Source: Opitutaceae bacterium UBA2377
GTDB lineage: Bacteria; Verrucomicrobiota; Verrucomicrobiia; Opitutales; Opitutaceae
Assembly (NCBI GenBank): GCA_002344205.1
Contig: DDSZ01000013.1
Location: forward strand, 392 to 29,175
Direction: 5' to 3'
DNA: 28,784 nt
The notes under the pieces are model-generated. The model made no database searches. It saw only the letters and a program-made list of their open reading frames with translations, and was not told where the DNA came from. Below are positions 1-8,470 of the stretch, one piece after another. The stretch's first letter is position 1. Each line of letters opens with the position of its first letter. Position numbers and translations under genes: made by a program.

Positions 1-1
1 G

Positions 2-439
2 CCGGGCAAGGTCAATCCGGTGATGAGCGAGATGCTGGTGCAGGTCTGCCACTACGTGCAGGGCCTCGCGCAGACGGTCGCGATCTGCGGCCGGGACGGG
101 CAGTTCGAACTGAATGTCACGCTCCCGCTCATCGCCCATTGCCTGCACGAGGCCATCACGTGTCTGGCGAACGGAGCGGCGGTGTTTGCGGAAAAGTGTG
201 TCGCAGGTTTGGAAGCCGACGTGAACCGGTGCCGCGAACTCATGGAGCGCTCGCTGATGCTTGTGACCGCCTTGAATCCCCATATTGGCTACGATGCGGC
301 CGCCAGCGTGGCCAAGGAGGCTTTCGCCACCGGACGTTCGCTGCGCGAGGTGGTGCTGGCGCGCGGATTGCTTGACGCCGGCACTCTCGACCGGGCGCTT
401 GAGCCGCTTGGCATGACCCGGCCGGGTGCGGGCGGTTAA
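2..439 (+). CDS. fumC: Class II fumarate hydratase, C-terminal part (5' end outside window)
   Basis: This is the C-terminal part (about 146 residues) of the heat-stable, iron-independent fumarase that interconverts fumarate and malate in the TCA cycle. The reading frame is open from the left edge and starts inside the superfamily signature, reading PGKVNPVMSEM. FELNV and SLMLVTALNPHIGYD follow, which match FumC better than aspartase or argininosuccinate lyase. The C-terminal small domain (GRSLREVVLARGLL) is intact up to the TAA. The upstream part, including most of the active-site segments, is not in the window. The following YjbQ gene begins 7 bases after this stop, so the two are probably co-transcribed. 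A class I fumarase lies just beyond on the opposite strand. Aspartase is the main alternative, but the FELNV and TALNPHIGYD segments argue against it. Confidence 0.93.
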   Translation, partial: PGKVNPVMSEMLVQVCHYVQGLAQTVAICGRDGQFELNVTLPLIAHCLHEAITCLANGAAVFAEKCVAGLEADVNRCRELMERSLMLVTALNPHIGYDAAASVAKEAFATGRSLREVVLARGLLDAGTLDRALEPLGMTRPGAGG

Positions 440-446
440 ACCGGCC

Positions 447-863
447 ATGGCCGTGCAGCAGGAAATACTCCCGATTCAAACCCGCCGGTCCGGGCTGGTT
501 GAAATCACCGCGGAAGTGGCCCGGGTCGTGGCGCGCAGCCGCCAGAGCCGGGGCGTCGTGACGGTGTTTTGCCGGCATACGAGCTGTTCGCTGGTGATCA
601 TGGAGAATGCGGACCCTTCGGCCCGCCGGGATTTGGAAGCCTGGTTGGATCGGCTGGTGCCGGAAGACGATCCGCATTTCACCCACACGACGGAAGGGGC
701 GGACGACATGCCCGCCCACATCAAGATGGCGCTCACGCGTTCAAGCGAGACCGTGCCTTTCGCCGAAGGGCGAATGCTGCTCGGCACTTGGCAGGGGATC
801 TTCCTGTGGGAGCACCGGGACGCCGCCCATGTCCGCGAGGTGGTCGTGACCGTCCTGACCTGA
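447..863 (+). CDS. yjbQ: YjbQ / UPF0047 family protein (secondary thiamine-phosphate synthase-like)
   Basis: A 138-residue single-domain protein of the YjbQ family, the usual length for this family. Some members have weak thiamine-phosphate synthase activity, but the physiological role is poorly defined. Visible signatures are CRHTSCSLVIMEN near residues 35-50, a HTTEGADDMPAHIK block in the middle, and LGTWQGIFLWEHRD near the C-terminus, which carry the conserved His, Asp and Glu residues. I chose the ATG at 447 because family members begin close to the hydrophobic Q-x-E-I-L-P-I segment. An earlier in-frame start at 426 would overlap the fumarase gene. It follows fumC by 7 bases and converges on the class I fumarase gene with a 14-base gap. 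Confidence 0.9.
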   Translation: MAVQQEILPIQTRRSGLVEITAEVARVVARSRQSRGVVTVFCRHTSCSLVIMENADPSARRDLEAWLDRLVPEDDPHFTHTTEGADDMPAHIKMALTRSSETVPFAEGRMLLGTWQGIFLWEHRDAAHVREVVVTVLT

Positions 864-877
864 GGCTGGCGGACGCG

Positions 878-2521
878 CTATTTTTTCACCGGCAGGCAGG
901 CCCCGCAGCCGTTGACGAAGAAATCGTTGCCCTTGTCGTCCACGAGGATGAACGCGGGAAAATCCTGCACCTCGATCTTCCACACGGCTTCCATGCCGAG
1001 TTCGGGATATTCGAGGACCTCCACTTTTTTGATGTTTTCCTTGGCGAGAATCGCGGCGGGGCCGCCGATGCTGCCGAGGTAGAAGCCGCCGTGTTTTTTG
1101 CAGGCGGCCGTGACCTGCGGGCTGCGATTGCCCTTGGCCAGCATGACCATCGAGCCGCCGAGCGCCTGAAACAGATCCACATAGCTGTCCATGCGGCCGG
1201 CGGTGGTGGGGCCGAAGCTGCCGGAGGCGTAGCCTTTGGGGGTCTTGGCAGGGCCGGCGTAGTAAACCGGGTGCTGCTTGAAATAGTCTGGCAGCCCCTG
1301 GCCGGCATCCACGCGCTCCTTCAGCTTGGCGTGCGCGATGTCGCGGGCTACAATCATCGGCCCGCTGAGCAACAGTTGGGTGGTGACCGGGTGCCGGGAG
1401 AGCTCGGCCCGGATGGCGGCCATGGGTTGATTCAGGTCGATGCGAACCGCCGCGTCGTTCTTGAGCGTGCGCTCGTGCTCCGGGATGAAGCGGCCGGGGT
1501 TGGTTTCCAGTTTTTCCAGAAAGATTCCGTCCCGGGTGATCTTCGCCTTGATGTTGCGGTCGGCGCTGCAGGAAACGCCGAGGCCGACCGGGCAGGAAGC
1601 GCCGTGGCGCGGCAGGCGGATGATGCGGACATCGAGGGCGAAATACTTGCCGCCGAACTGGGCGCCGATGCCGGTCTGCTGGGCCAGCTTGAGCACCTTG
1701 CTTTCGAGCTCGAGGTCGCGGAAGGCGCGGCCGTGGGCGTTGCCGGTCGTCGGGAGGGTGTCGAGATATTTGGTTGAGGCCAGCTTGACGGTCTTGAGGC
1801 AGGTTTCGGCGCTGGTGCCGCCGATCACAAAGGTCAGGTGGTAGGGCGGGCAGGCGGCGGTGCCGAGATGGCCCATTTTTTCCACGATGAATTTCTCGAG
1901 GCTCTTCGGGTTGAGCAGCGCTTTGGTCTCCTGGAAGAGGAAAGTCTTGTTGGCCGAGCCGCCGCCCTTGGCGACGAAAAGAAATTCATACTTCGCTCCT
2001 TCCGTGGCATACAGGTCGATCTGGGCCGGGAGATTGGTGCCGGTGTTGCTTTCGTTCCACATGTCCAACGGCGCGGTCTGGGAATAGCGCAGATTTTCGT
2101 TGGTGTAGCATTCGTAAACGCCGCGGCTCAGCCATTCCGCGTCATTGGCTCCCGTCCACACCTGCTGACCTTTTTTGCCCAGAATGATGGCGGTGCCGGT
2201 GTCCTGGCAAAAGGGAAGGATGCCCTGCGCGGCGATCTCGGCGTTCTTGAGGAGCGTGAGCGCGACATAGCGGTCGTTGGGGCTGGCTTCCGCATCTCCC
2301 AGGATGGCGGCCACCTGTTCGAGGTGCCGGGTTCGCAGCATGAACGAGCAGTCGTGGAACGCCTCCCGGGCAAGGTAGGCCAGCGCCTCGGGCGCAACCT
2401 GCAGGATTTCACGGCCAGCGAATTCCGCGGTGCTCAGGCCTTCGCGGGAGAGCAGCCGATACTCGGTGTCAGCGGGGCCGAGCGGGAAGGGATCTTGGTA
2501 GGAAAACGCGGGCGCGGGCAT
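878..2521 (-). CDS. fumA: Class I fumarate hydratase, [4Fe-4S] type (FumA/FumB-like)
   Basis: A 547-residue oxygen-sensitive iron-sulfur hydro-lyase of the FumA/FumB type, full length for the fused alpha-beta form. The three cluster-ligand cysteines are visible: C105 in [10 protein letters not shown]224 in [10 protein letters not shown] and C318 in PVGLGVSC. As I recall it, this is the same numbering as in E. coli FumA. The C-terminal beta domain has [11 protein letters not shown] and the lysine-rich AKGNRS segment. It reversibly hydrates fumarate to L-malate. It is the last gene of a minus-strand series (kdsD, oxidoreductase, this gene), starting 30 bases after the oxidoreductase stop. No Shine-Dalgarno is visible before its ATG. 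L(+)-tartrate dehydratase is a relative, but the fused length and segments favour fumarase. Confidence 0.93.
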   Translation of the reverse strand: MPAPAFSYQDPFPLGPADTEYRLLSREGLSTAEFAGREILQVAPEALAYLAREAFHDCSFMLRTRHLEQVAAILGDAEASPNDRYVALTLLKNAEIAAQGILPFCQDTGTAIILGKKGQQVWTGANDAEWLSRGVYECYTNENLRYSQTAPLDMWNESNTGTNLPAQIDLYATEGAKYEFLFVAKGGGSANKTFLFQETKALLNPKSLEKFIVEKMGHLGTAACPPYHLTFVIGGTSAETCLKTVKLASTKYLDTLPTTGNAHGRAFRDLELESKVLKLAQQTGIGAQFGGKYFALDVRIIRLPRHGASCPVGLGVSCSADRNIKAKITRDGIFLEKLETNPGRFIPEHERTLKNDAAVRIDLNQPMAAIRAELSRHPVTTQLLLSGPMIVARDIAHAKLKERVDAGQGLPDYFKQHPVYYAGPAKTPKGYASGSFGPTTAGRMDSYVDLFQALGGSMVMLAKGNRSPQVTAACKKHGGFYLGSIGGPAAILAKENIKKVEVLEYPELGMEAVWKIEVQDFPAFILVDDKGNDFFVNGCGACLPVKK

Positions 2522-2551
2522 GAACGGAACGTGGCGGGAAATGGGGAAAAC

Positions 2552-3802
2552 TCAACGCGCCGCCAGCATCGCCCGCACGGTGTCGTGGAAGCGCGGCAGG
2601 TCTGCCGGGGTTGCGCGTGCACCCGTATCACGGCCCCAGCCGGCCGGTCCGGGCCAAGCGCCTTGGGTGATGAACGCCTCCACGGCGCGCTGCATGCCCG
2701 CGACGTTGAAATAGTCCTTCTGCTCTTTTTCGTCGCGCAGGCCGGTGAGCAGGGCGGCGGGGAAGGGTGCGATGCGGCCGCTGGACACATGCGCGAGGTC
2801 GTTCAGCACCACAAAGGGCCGCGAGTCCGCCAGCGTGGTGGCCGGCCGGGACTGTTCGCCGCGCAGATAGCGGTGGTAGTCGAGGTGGTTGTCGTGCAGG
2901 CCGTCGAAGGGTTCGAGCGGGAGGCGTTCGATCCGGCCGTCGCGCCAGCGGATCTCGGCCTGCTGGCCGACGATGTAGCGGATCTCGGCTTTTTCGCATT
3001 GGACCGTCTCGGCATGCTGGCTCTGTCCGGCGCAGGCGTGCGACAGCGCCAGCCGCAGGGTGGCGCCGGCGGCGGTGGTGGCCTCGACAAAAAACGTGTC
3101 CGCGCCCTCGATGGCATGGGCGCGATAAAGCTCGGCGCGCACGCCGGCGATCTCTCCCCAACTGAATTGCTCCGGCCCGCCGAGCCAGAAGAGCATGTTG
3201 TGCACGAAGTGCGCGAGGGCGTTGCCCATGCAACTGTCCAGCACCACGCGTCCGTCCATCATCAGCCGGCCGGCCCAGTTGTTGCGCCGGAAGTAGTCGG
3301 CCGGGCGCGGCCAGAGCGCCATGAGACTGGCGCCCTGCGTGGCGCCGAATTCGCCGCCGAGGATGCGCTGTTTGAGGGCCAGCCGTGGCTTTTCGATGAT
3401 GAAGTTGAAACCGACCAGCGAGGCCCGGCGCGCCTGCCGGTCGCGGGTGATCATCTCCTCCAGTTCGAGGTAGTCGAGGGTGGGGGGCTTCTCGAGGTAA
3501 ACGGGGATGCCCAGTTCGACGCCCGCCCGGTGCATCTCGGCGTGCAGGTTGATCGGGGTGGGCACCACGAGCAGGTCGAGGTCGCGATGGCACGCGGCGA
3601 GCATGGCCTTGTAATCGCCGAAGACGGCGACGCCCCGCTCGGCGAACCGCCAGTTCTGCTGCTCAAGCGTGAAGCTGCCGGCCTGCGGGTCGCAGGTGCA
3701 GATGAGCCGGGCCTGGCCGCGCTCCTCCAGCCGGGCGATGGTGTTGTGATGCCAGGCGGCAAAGCCGCCCATGCCGATTATGCCGATGCGGATGGGGCTC
3801 AT
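2552..3802 (-). CDS. Gfo/Idh/MocA family NAD(P)-dependent oxidoreductase
   Basis: A 416-residue two-domain dehydrogenase. The N-terminal Rossmann fold shows the dinucleotide loop IGIIGMGGFA at residues 6-15. The family signature EKPPTLDY at residues 104-111 supplies the catalytic lysine of the EKP motif. The C-terminal alpha/beta domain includes an N-W-x-G-R region and a GNALAHFVHN helix. Family members oxidise or reduce a hydroxyl of a sugar, inositol or related compound, and the substrate cannot be read from the sequence. Its ATG overlaps the TAA of the upstream kdsD gene by one base (TAATG), implying translational coupling. This suggests, without proving, a role in cell-surface sugar metabolism. 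It is somewhat longer than typical members (330-390 residues). Confidence 0.88.
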   Translation of the reverse strand: MSPIRIGIIGMGGFAAWHHNTIARLEERGQARLICTCDPQAGSFTLEQQNWRFAERGVAVFGDYKAMLAACHRDLDLLVVPTPINLHAEMHRAGVELGIPVYLEKPPTLDYLELEEMITRDRQARRASLVGFNFIIEKPRLALKQRILGGEFGATQGASLMALWPRPADYFRRNNWAGRLMMDGRVVLDSCMGNALAHFVHNMLFWLGGPEQFSWGEIAGVRAELYRAHAIEGADTFFVEATTAAGATLRLALSHACAGQSQHAETVQCEKAEIRYIVGQQAEIRWRDGRIERLPLEPFDGLHDNHLDYHRYLRGEQSRPATTLADSRPFVVLNDLAHVSSGRIAPFPAALLTGLRDEKEQKDYFNVAGMQRAVEAFITQGAWPGPAGWGRDTGARATPADLPRFHDTVRAMLAAR

Positions 3803-4791
3803 TACACGATCCGGAGTTTGGGCAGGTCCTGGCCGTCAATCAGCCCGACGGGCCGGCCGTGCTGGTTGACGACGATCAGGTCGTCGATCCGGTGGGCCTC
3901 GAAAAGGCGCAGGGCGTCAACCGCGAGGGCATCCTCGCGGATGACCTTGGGCGTGCGGGTCATGAAGGTGGACACGGGTTTGGTCAGGAAATCCGGGCCG
4001 GTGAGGGCGCTGCGGCGGAAGTCGCCGTCGGTCAAAATGCCGGTGAGCTTGCCGCTCCTGGGGTGGACGAGGGCGATGCTGCCGCTCTTGGCCTTGGTCA
4101 TGGCGAGGATCGTCTCCTGCGTGGTGCTGTTATCGGGCCGCACGGGCAGCCGGTGGCCGGTGCGCATGATGTCCTGCACCCGCAGCAGCAGCACGCGGCC
4201 AAGGTTGCCGGCGGGGTGATAGCGGGCGAAATCATCCCGGGTGAGCCCCCGGGCCTCGAGGAGCACCATGGCCAGCGCATCGCCTAGCGCGAGCGCGGCG
4301 GTGGTGCTGGCGGTGGGGGCCAGTTCCAGCGGACAGGCTTCCCGCGGAACCTTGTAGATCAACCGGTGGTCGGCGTTGCGGGCGAGGTCGGACTCCGGGC
4401 AACTGGTCAGGGCCACGATGCCGACGTCGAAGCGTTTCAACACCGGCACGAGCCGCAGGACTTCCTCGGTCTGGCCGCTGTTGCTGAGGATGACGGCAAG
4501 GTCGCCGGCCGCGCACAGGCCCAGGTCGCCGTGGAGCGCCTGGGTGGCGTCAAGAAAACAGGAGGAAACGCCCGTGCTGTTGAAGGTGCCGGCCAGTTTC
4601 TGGGCAATGTGGGCGGATTTGCCCACGCCGCTGAAGATCAGCTTGCGGCCCGCCCGCACCGTGGCCTCGACCGCCCGCGCGGTGCTGACGAACTCCGACC
4701 CCAATCCCTTCGCGGTCTGTGTCAGGGCCTCGGTTTCGATCCGGATGCAGGCGCGGGCACGGGCGAGGGCGGATTTCGGATTGAGAGCCAT
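3802..4791 (-). CDS. kdsD: KpsF/GutQ family arabinose-5-phosphate isomerase (SIS + two CBS domains)
   Basis: A 329-residue protein, the normal length for KdsD, which converts ribulose 5-phosphate to arabinose 5-phosphate, the first committed step to Kdo of lipopolysaccharide. The SIS domain covers roughly residues 40-190 with GVGKSAHIAQKLAGTFNSTG at 55-74, HGDLG at 87-91, SNSGQTEE at 103-110, the APTASTTA loop at 158-165 and HPAGNLGR at 192-199. Two CBS domains follow, around residues 207-265 and 272-329. It is divergent from the LysM lipoprotein with a 72-base gap, and its stop overlaps the next start on the same strand. No other Kdo genes are in the window, so the pathway assignment rests on the family. 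Confidence 0.93.
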   Translation of the reverse strand: MALNPKSALARARACIRIETEALTQTAKGLGSEFVSTARAVEATVRAGRKLIFSGVGKSAHIAQKLAGTFNSTGVSSCFLDATQALHGDLGLCAAGDLAVILSNSGQTEEVLRLVPVLKRFDVGIVALTSCPESDLARNADHRLIYKVPREACPLELAPTASTTAALALGDALAMVLLEARGLTRDDFARYHPAGNLGRVLLLRVQDIMRTGHRLPVRPDNSTTQETILAMTKAKSGSIALVHPRSGKLTGILTDGDFRRSALTGPDFLTKPVSTFMTRTPKVIREDALAVDALRLFEAHRIDDLIVVNQHGRPVGLIDGQDLPKLRIV

Positions 4792-4863
4792 TTAGGGTTT
4801 GTGTCGCTGGAACAGGTTGCGGAATTTACCGCGAACCCGTTCCCGTTCAATCCCTTTCCCGCT

Positions 4864-5712
4864 GTGACGCTGAAACGACTGAAAATTCTGGGCCTTTCCG
4901 CCGCCCTGTCCGTGCTCCTCATCGGGGCCGGCTGCGAGCGTCACGATGGTCCGGGTCTGGGGGCGGAGTCCGATGATGCCGGTTACCGGCGCGGGCAGCA
5001 GCTCGTGAAACAGGGCCGCAAGCAGGAGGCGCTGGCGGCTTTTCTCAAGGTGATCGCCCAGCGGGGCGACGCGGCCCCCGAGTCGCACCTCGATGCCGGG
5101 CTCATTTACCTCAACGATATCAAGGAACCGATCGCGGCGATTTATCATTTTCGCAAATACCTCGAACTGCAGCCCAACGCCGTCCAAGCCGCGTATGTGC
5201 GCGGCTTGGTGGACAGCGCCAAGCGCGAGTTTGCGCGCACTCTGCCCGGTAATCCTTTGGAAAGCCAGGCCCTGCGGCTCGACATGATGGACCAGGTCGG
5301 CCGGCTTCAGCGTGAGGTGGAGCAGTTGCGAGCCGAGCTGACGGCCGCCCGCAGCGGCGCACCGGCGCCGGTCAACCGCCTGCTCGTGCCGACCGATCAG
5401 ACCGCTGCATTCCAGCCGCCGGTCAACCCGGTGGTGCGGGATGCGGATCAGGCTTCTCCCATCACGATGGCGCCCCTGCCTTCCCGGCAGGCGGTGACCG
5501 AGGCCGCGCCACCCGTTGCTTCCCCGGTCCCTTCGCCAGCGCCGACGGCGGCCGTGAGGACGCATGTCGTCGTCAAGGGCGACACGCTCTTCAACCTCGC
5601 GCAGCGTTATTACAACGATCGCGCGCGCTGGCGGGAAATCTACGCGGCCAACCGCGACCAGATGCCGAACGAAAACGCGCTCCGGCTGGGTATGACGTTG
5701 AAGATCCCTTGA
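4864..5712 (+). CDS. Putative lipoprotein with TPR-like region, coiled coil and C-terminal LysM domain
   Basis: A predicted 282-residue exported lipoprotein. Starting at GTG 4864 gives a textbook signal sequence: lysines at 4 and 7, a hydrophobic core, and a lipobox-like G-A-G-C with Cys24. This is why I prefer it to the in-frame GTG at 4801. Residues about 40-115 look like tetratricopeptide helices (RRGQQLVKQGRKQEALAAFL, then FRKYLELQPNA). A short coiled coil follows (QVGRLQREVEQLRAEL), then a Pro/Ala-rich linker, then a LysM peptidoglycan-binding domain at about 233-282 (VVVKGDTLFNLAQRYYND ... LGMTLKIP). It probably sits at the outer membrane and contacts the cell wall. The aminotransferase gene starts 3 bases after its stop. 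Position -3 of the lipobox is Gly rather than Leu, so lipidation is likely but not certain. Confidence 0.85.
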   Translation: MTLKRLKILGLSAALSVLLIGAGCERHDGPGLGAESDDAGYRRGQQLVKQGRKQEALAAFLKVIAQRGDAAPESHLDAGLIYLNDIKEPIAAIYHFRKYLELQPNAVQAAYVRGLVDSAKREFARTLPGNPLESQALRLDMMDQVGRLQREVEQLRAELTAARSGAPAPVNRLLVPTDQTAAFQPPVNPVVRDADQASPITMAPLPSRQAVTEAAPPVASPVPSPAPTAAVRTHVVVKGDTLFNLAQRYYNDRARWREIYAANRDQMPNENALRLGMTLKIP

Positions 5713-5715
5713 GCC

Positions 5716-6870
5716 ATGCCGCTCACTTCCCGCCGGACCGCCGTCTTCACCGAGTCGCTCATCCGTGAGATGTCCCGCGTCGCGTCGCGGCACGGGGCGA
5801 TCAATCTCTCCCAGGGTTTTCCGGACTGGGAGCCGCCCGCCGCGCTGGTGGCCGCGGCGAAGGCGGCGATGGATGCCTCGCGCCACCAATACGCGGTCAC
5901 CTGGGGTGCGCCCGAGCTGCGGGCGGCGCTTGGGGCCAAGATCGGGCGGTTTACGGGCGTGCCGGTGGATGCCGATGGCGAACTGGTCGTCACCTGCGGC
6001 GCCACCGAGGCGATGATGGTCGCGATGATGACGGTGTGCGATCCCGGTGACAAGGTGGGGCTCTTCTCGCCGTTCTACGAGAACTACAATGCCGACGCGA
6101 TCCTTACTGGCGCGCAGCCGGTGCATGTGCCGCTGCATCCGCCGCACTACCGGTTCGACCCGGCGGAGCTGCGGGCGGCGTTTGCCCGGGGGTTGAAGGC
6201 CTTTGTGCTCTGCAATCCTTCCAATCCCTGCGGCCGCGTGTTCACGCGCGAGGAGTTGCTCCAGATCGCCGCGCTGGCCGAGGAGTTCGACACCTGGGTG
6301 CTGACCGACGAGGTTTACGAGCACATCGTCTTCGCCCCGCACCGGCACACTTATTTCAACACCCTGCCCGGCATGGCGGCGCGCACGCTGATGTGCTCAT
6401 CCCTTTCGAAGACCTTTGCGATCACTGGCTGGCGGCTGGGTTATGTGCACGCCGTGCCGGGAGTCATTGCACAGGCGCGAAAGGTGCACGATTTCCTCAC
6501 CGTCGGCGCCGCCGCCCCGCTCCAGCACGCGGTCGTCACGGCGCTGAATTTCCCGGCGGACTACTATGATGGCTTGGTGGCCGAGTATGCCGCGTCACGC
6601 GATGTGCTGCTCGGCTACCTGGACCAAACCGGGCTAAAATACACGCGGCCGGAGGGTGCCTACTTTGTGATGGTGGACATTTCTCCGTTCGGCTTCGCGA
6701 ACGACATCGAGTTTGCGCACTGGATGGCGCGCGAAATCGGCGTCGCGCCGGTGCCGGGATCGGTCTTCTTTCCCGCGCCCGAGCACCGCTACATGCGGCT
6801 CAATTTTGCCAAGCGCCCGGCGACCCTGCACGCCGCCGGCGAGCGCTTGCTCAAGTTGCGCCGGGGTTGA
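5716..6870 (+). CDS. Class I/II PLP-dependent aminotransferase (methionine/kynurenine aminotransferase-like)
   Basis: A 384-residue fold-type I aminotransferase. The Schiff-base lysine is K232 in SSLSKTFAITGWRLGY, and the cofactor-binding NPSNPCGRVF and TDEVYEHIVF segments lie upstream in the usual order. The N-terminus (INLSQGFPDWEPP) and the HQYAVTWGAPELR segment resemble the YbdL/kynurenine-oxoglutarate transaminase subgroup, which acts on methionine, glutamine or aromatic amino acids. Exact substrate is inference. It starts 3 bases after the LysM lipoprotein stop and is probably in the same transcript. Its last 20 bases overlap the 3' end of the convergent PH-domain gene. Confidence 0.9.
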   Translation: MPLTSRRTAVFTESLIREMSRVASRHGAINLSQGFPDWEPPAALVAAAKAAMDASRHQYAVTWGAPELRAALGAKIGRFTGVPVDADGELVVTCGATEAMMVAMMTVCDPGDKVGLFSPFYENYNADAILTGAQPVHVPLHPPHYRFDPAELRAAFARGLKAFVLCNPSNPCGRVFTREELLQIAALAEEFDTWVLTDEVYEHIVFAPHRHTYFNTLPGMAARTLMCSSLSKTFAITGWRLGYVHAVPGVIAQARKVHDFLTVGAAAPLQHAVVTALNFPADYYDGLVAEYAASRDVLLGYLDQTGLKYTRPEGAYFVMVDISPFGFANDIEFAHWMAREIGVAPVPGSVFFPAPEHRYMRLNFAKRPATLHAAGERLLKLRRG

Positions 6871-7783
6871 CCGGGCCGAGCTGCGCCCGCAAGGCGCGGG
6901 CCTCGGCCAGAAGCTCCTGCGCGGCGGCGAGGGTGTCGGGCGGCGACGGGGCTGCGGCCGGCTCATCGTGATGGTCGTCGGGATCGCCCAGCCCGGCGTG
7001 GCGGAAAAGCCGCAACCGCTCCAGGATCAGGTCGCGGATTTCCGGGGCATTTTCCACGCAATGAAAAACACCCCGATGCAGGGAGTCGCCGGTCTTGCCC
7101 TCGGCGAGGTCACTGCCACCGCCGGCCGAGCGCACATGCAGGTCGGCCAGCCCGAGCCAGCGCTGCACCGGTCCCTGCTTGACCTCGACCTGCTGGAGAT
7201 TGGCGAAGCTCATGGTGGATTCCTGCAGGGCGACGAGGCCGTTGCGGATGCGGAGGCTGCGGTCGGTGACGATATACCAATGCTGCTCGAACTCGAGCCG
7301 CACGAGGGCGAAAGTGACCGGGATTTGGATGACAAAAAATGCGATCGCGCCCAGCTCCGCGATCTTGGCCACGACGAGGAGCCAGTCGGGCACGCGCCCG
7401 GCGAATTCCTGGTAGCCGCTGCGCCGTTGCTTGCGCGGCTTTTTCGCCGGCTTGGCGTCGGGCGCCGGTTCGGCGGGGGCGGCCTCGACGACGGGTGCGC
7501 CCTCGGCTTTGGCCTCGGCGGCGGCCACGGCCGCCACGCGGGAACGCTCCAGTGCGGCGCGAGCCTCGGGCACATCGGCTTGCAGCTTCATCAGGAAGCC
7601 GACAGAAAAGATGATGCCGACGAGGGCGCCGACCTGACCGAAGACCCAACGCACGAGACACAATTTGTAATAGTTGCGGCCGGCGCGGAAAACCCGCACC
7701 GAGCCGGGCGCGCCGAGCGGCGGCACGGGCTCGGGTGGCACGCGCAGCCACCGCAAGGCTTGGGCGCGGATCCGGTCAAGCAT
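6851..7783 (-). CDS. Membrane protein with bacterial PH (DUF304/bPH2-like) domain
   Basis: A 310-residue membrane protein. Hydrophobic segments lie at about residues 41-65 and 132-162. They are separated by an Ala/Pro/Lys-rich low-complexity stretch (about 72-122), and followed by a bacterial pleckstrin-homology-like domain: WYIVTDRSLRIRNGL, then ESTMSFANLQQVEVKQGP and WLGLADLHVRSAGG. The C-terminal 35 residues form an alanine-rich helix. The pattern recalls YdbS/YdbT-type proteins, whose function is not well established. It starts 8 bases inside the end of the upstream PH-domain gene, so the two are probably co-translated and may act as a pair. The 3' end overlaps the convergent aminotransferase gene by 20 bases. 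Confidence 0.8.
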   Translation of the reverse strand: MLDRIRAQALRWLRVPPEPVPPLGAPGSVRVFRAGRNYYKLCLVRWVFGQVGALVGIIFSVGFLMKLQADVPEARAALERSRVAAVAAAEAKAEGAPVVEAAPAEPAPDAKPAKKPRKQRRSGYQEFAGRVPDWLLVVAKIAELGAIAFFVIQIPVTFALVRLEFEQHWYIVTDRSLRIRNGLVALQESTMSFANLQQVEVKQGPVQRWLGLADLHVRSAGGGSDLAEGKTGDSLHRGVFHCVENAPEIRDLILERLRLFRHAGLGDPDDHHDEPAAAPSPPDTLAAAQELLAEARALRAQLGPVNPGAT

Positions 7784-8321
7784 GGTCTTGGTCCTTCCCT
7801 GATTGCGCTGCGAGGGCGAGCCGGGTGGCGCGCAGCTCCTGCGCGACCTCGCGCAGGGCCGCGGCGAGCTCGGCCGCTTCCCCCGTGGCTTTGGCCGCGG
7901 TCCCGGCGCCGTGCTGCGCGGGGTCCTGCACGCCGCGCATCTTGGAGTAGAGGAAATCGCGCACCGCTTCGAACTCCTTCAAGCCCTCCAGTGTCATCTC
8001 TGCCCCGGCGTTGCCGCTGGCGGTTTGCACGAGGATGCGCGCGAGCCCGAGCCAGCGCTCCACGAAATTCGACCGCAGGTGGATGTCTTGGATGCGCGCG
8101 TAGTTCACGATAATCTCGCGCCGGAACAGGATGCCCCAGCGCATGGAGATGCCCTCCGCGGTGAACTGGTAGCGCATCGTTTGGTAACGGAACCACGCCG
8201 GCAGCACGAGGAACGGAAAGGCCGGCGGAAATGCGAGGCAGGCTAGCAGGTAGTATTTCCAGAGATCCGCATGCGGCCGGGTGATGGCAAGGATGTCGGT
8301 CTCGTTGGAGGATGGATTCAC
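7776..8321 (-). CDS. Small membrane-anchored PH-domain (DUF304/bPH2) protein
   Basis: A 181-residue protein with one hydrophobic hairpin at about residues 22-45 (YYLLACLAFPPAFPFLVLPA). It is followed by a bPH2-type domain: MRYQFTAEGISMRWGILFRR, IIVNYARIQDIHLRSN, WLGLARILVQTASG. A helical tail, probably coiled coil, lies at about residues 140-175. The motif order matches the neighbouring gene's PH domain, indicating a tandem paralogous pair as in the ydbS-ydbT arrangement. The ATG at 8321 is the first in-frame start, and the stop lies within the next gene (8-base overlap). It is divergent from the SHOCT-like gene across about 150 bases. Confidence 0.82.
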   Translation of the reverse strand: MNPSSNETDILAITRPHADLWKYYLLACLAFPPAFPFLVLPAWFRYQTMRYQFTAEGISMRWGILFRREIIVNYARIQDIHLRSNFVERWLGLARILVQTASGNAGAEMTLEGLKEFEAVRDFLYSKMRGVQDPAQHGAGTAAKATGEAAELAAALREVAQELRATRLALAAQSGKDQDHA

Positions 8322-8470
8322 GGTTTCGGTAGTAGCGGTTTGCGGGCGGCCGACAACACCCGAACAGGCCGGGCCTGAATTTCCTCTTATTGCCGGGTTA
8401 TCTTGTTTGTATATGGATATTTGCTCGCATGGCCGGGCGGTCTTGCCTATCGCTCACTCGTTACCACCCC
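8322..8470. other. Divergent intergenic region with an AT-rich patch
   Basis: The gap between the PH-domain operon (minus) and the SHOCT-like/chrA genes (plus). Most of it is GC-rich, but about 8388-8430 is clearly AT-rich (TTATTGCCGGGTTATCTTGT followed by TTGTATATGGATATTTG). This is where I would expect promoter elements for one or both directions. No -35/-10 pair stands out enough to call. Confidence 0.35.

Noticed and set aside
2..439. A broken or truncated fumC pseudogene
   Set aside because: The frame is open to the first base with the superfamily signature at the expected place, so the missing part is simply outside the window.
863..878. Terminator from the T-run TTTTTT at about 881-886 between yjbQ and fumA
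   Set aside because: The T-run lies inside the fumA coding end and no stem precedes it.
1838..4219. Very long open frame (793 codons) on the plus strand opposite fumA, the oxidoreductase and kdsD
   Set aside because: It spans three recognisable minus-strand genes and their junctions, and its translation shows no family signature. High GC content makes stop codons rare in antisense frames.
4792..6348. 518-codon minus-strand frame opposite the LysM lipoprotein and aminotransferase
   Set aside because: It is Arg/His-rich with no domains, while the plus-strand genes have clear signal, LysM and PLP motifs.
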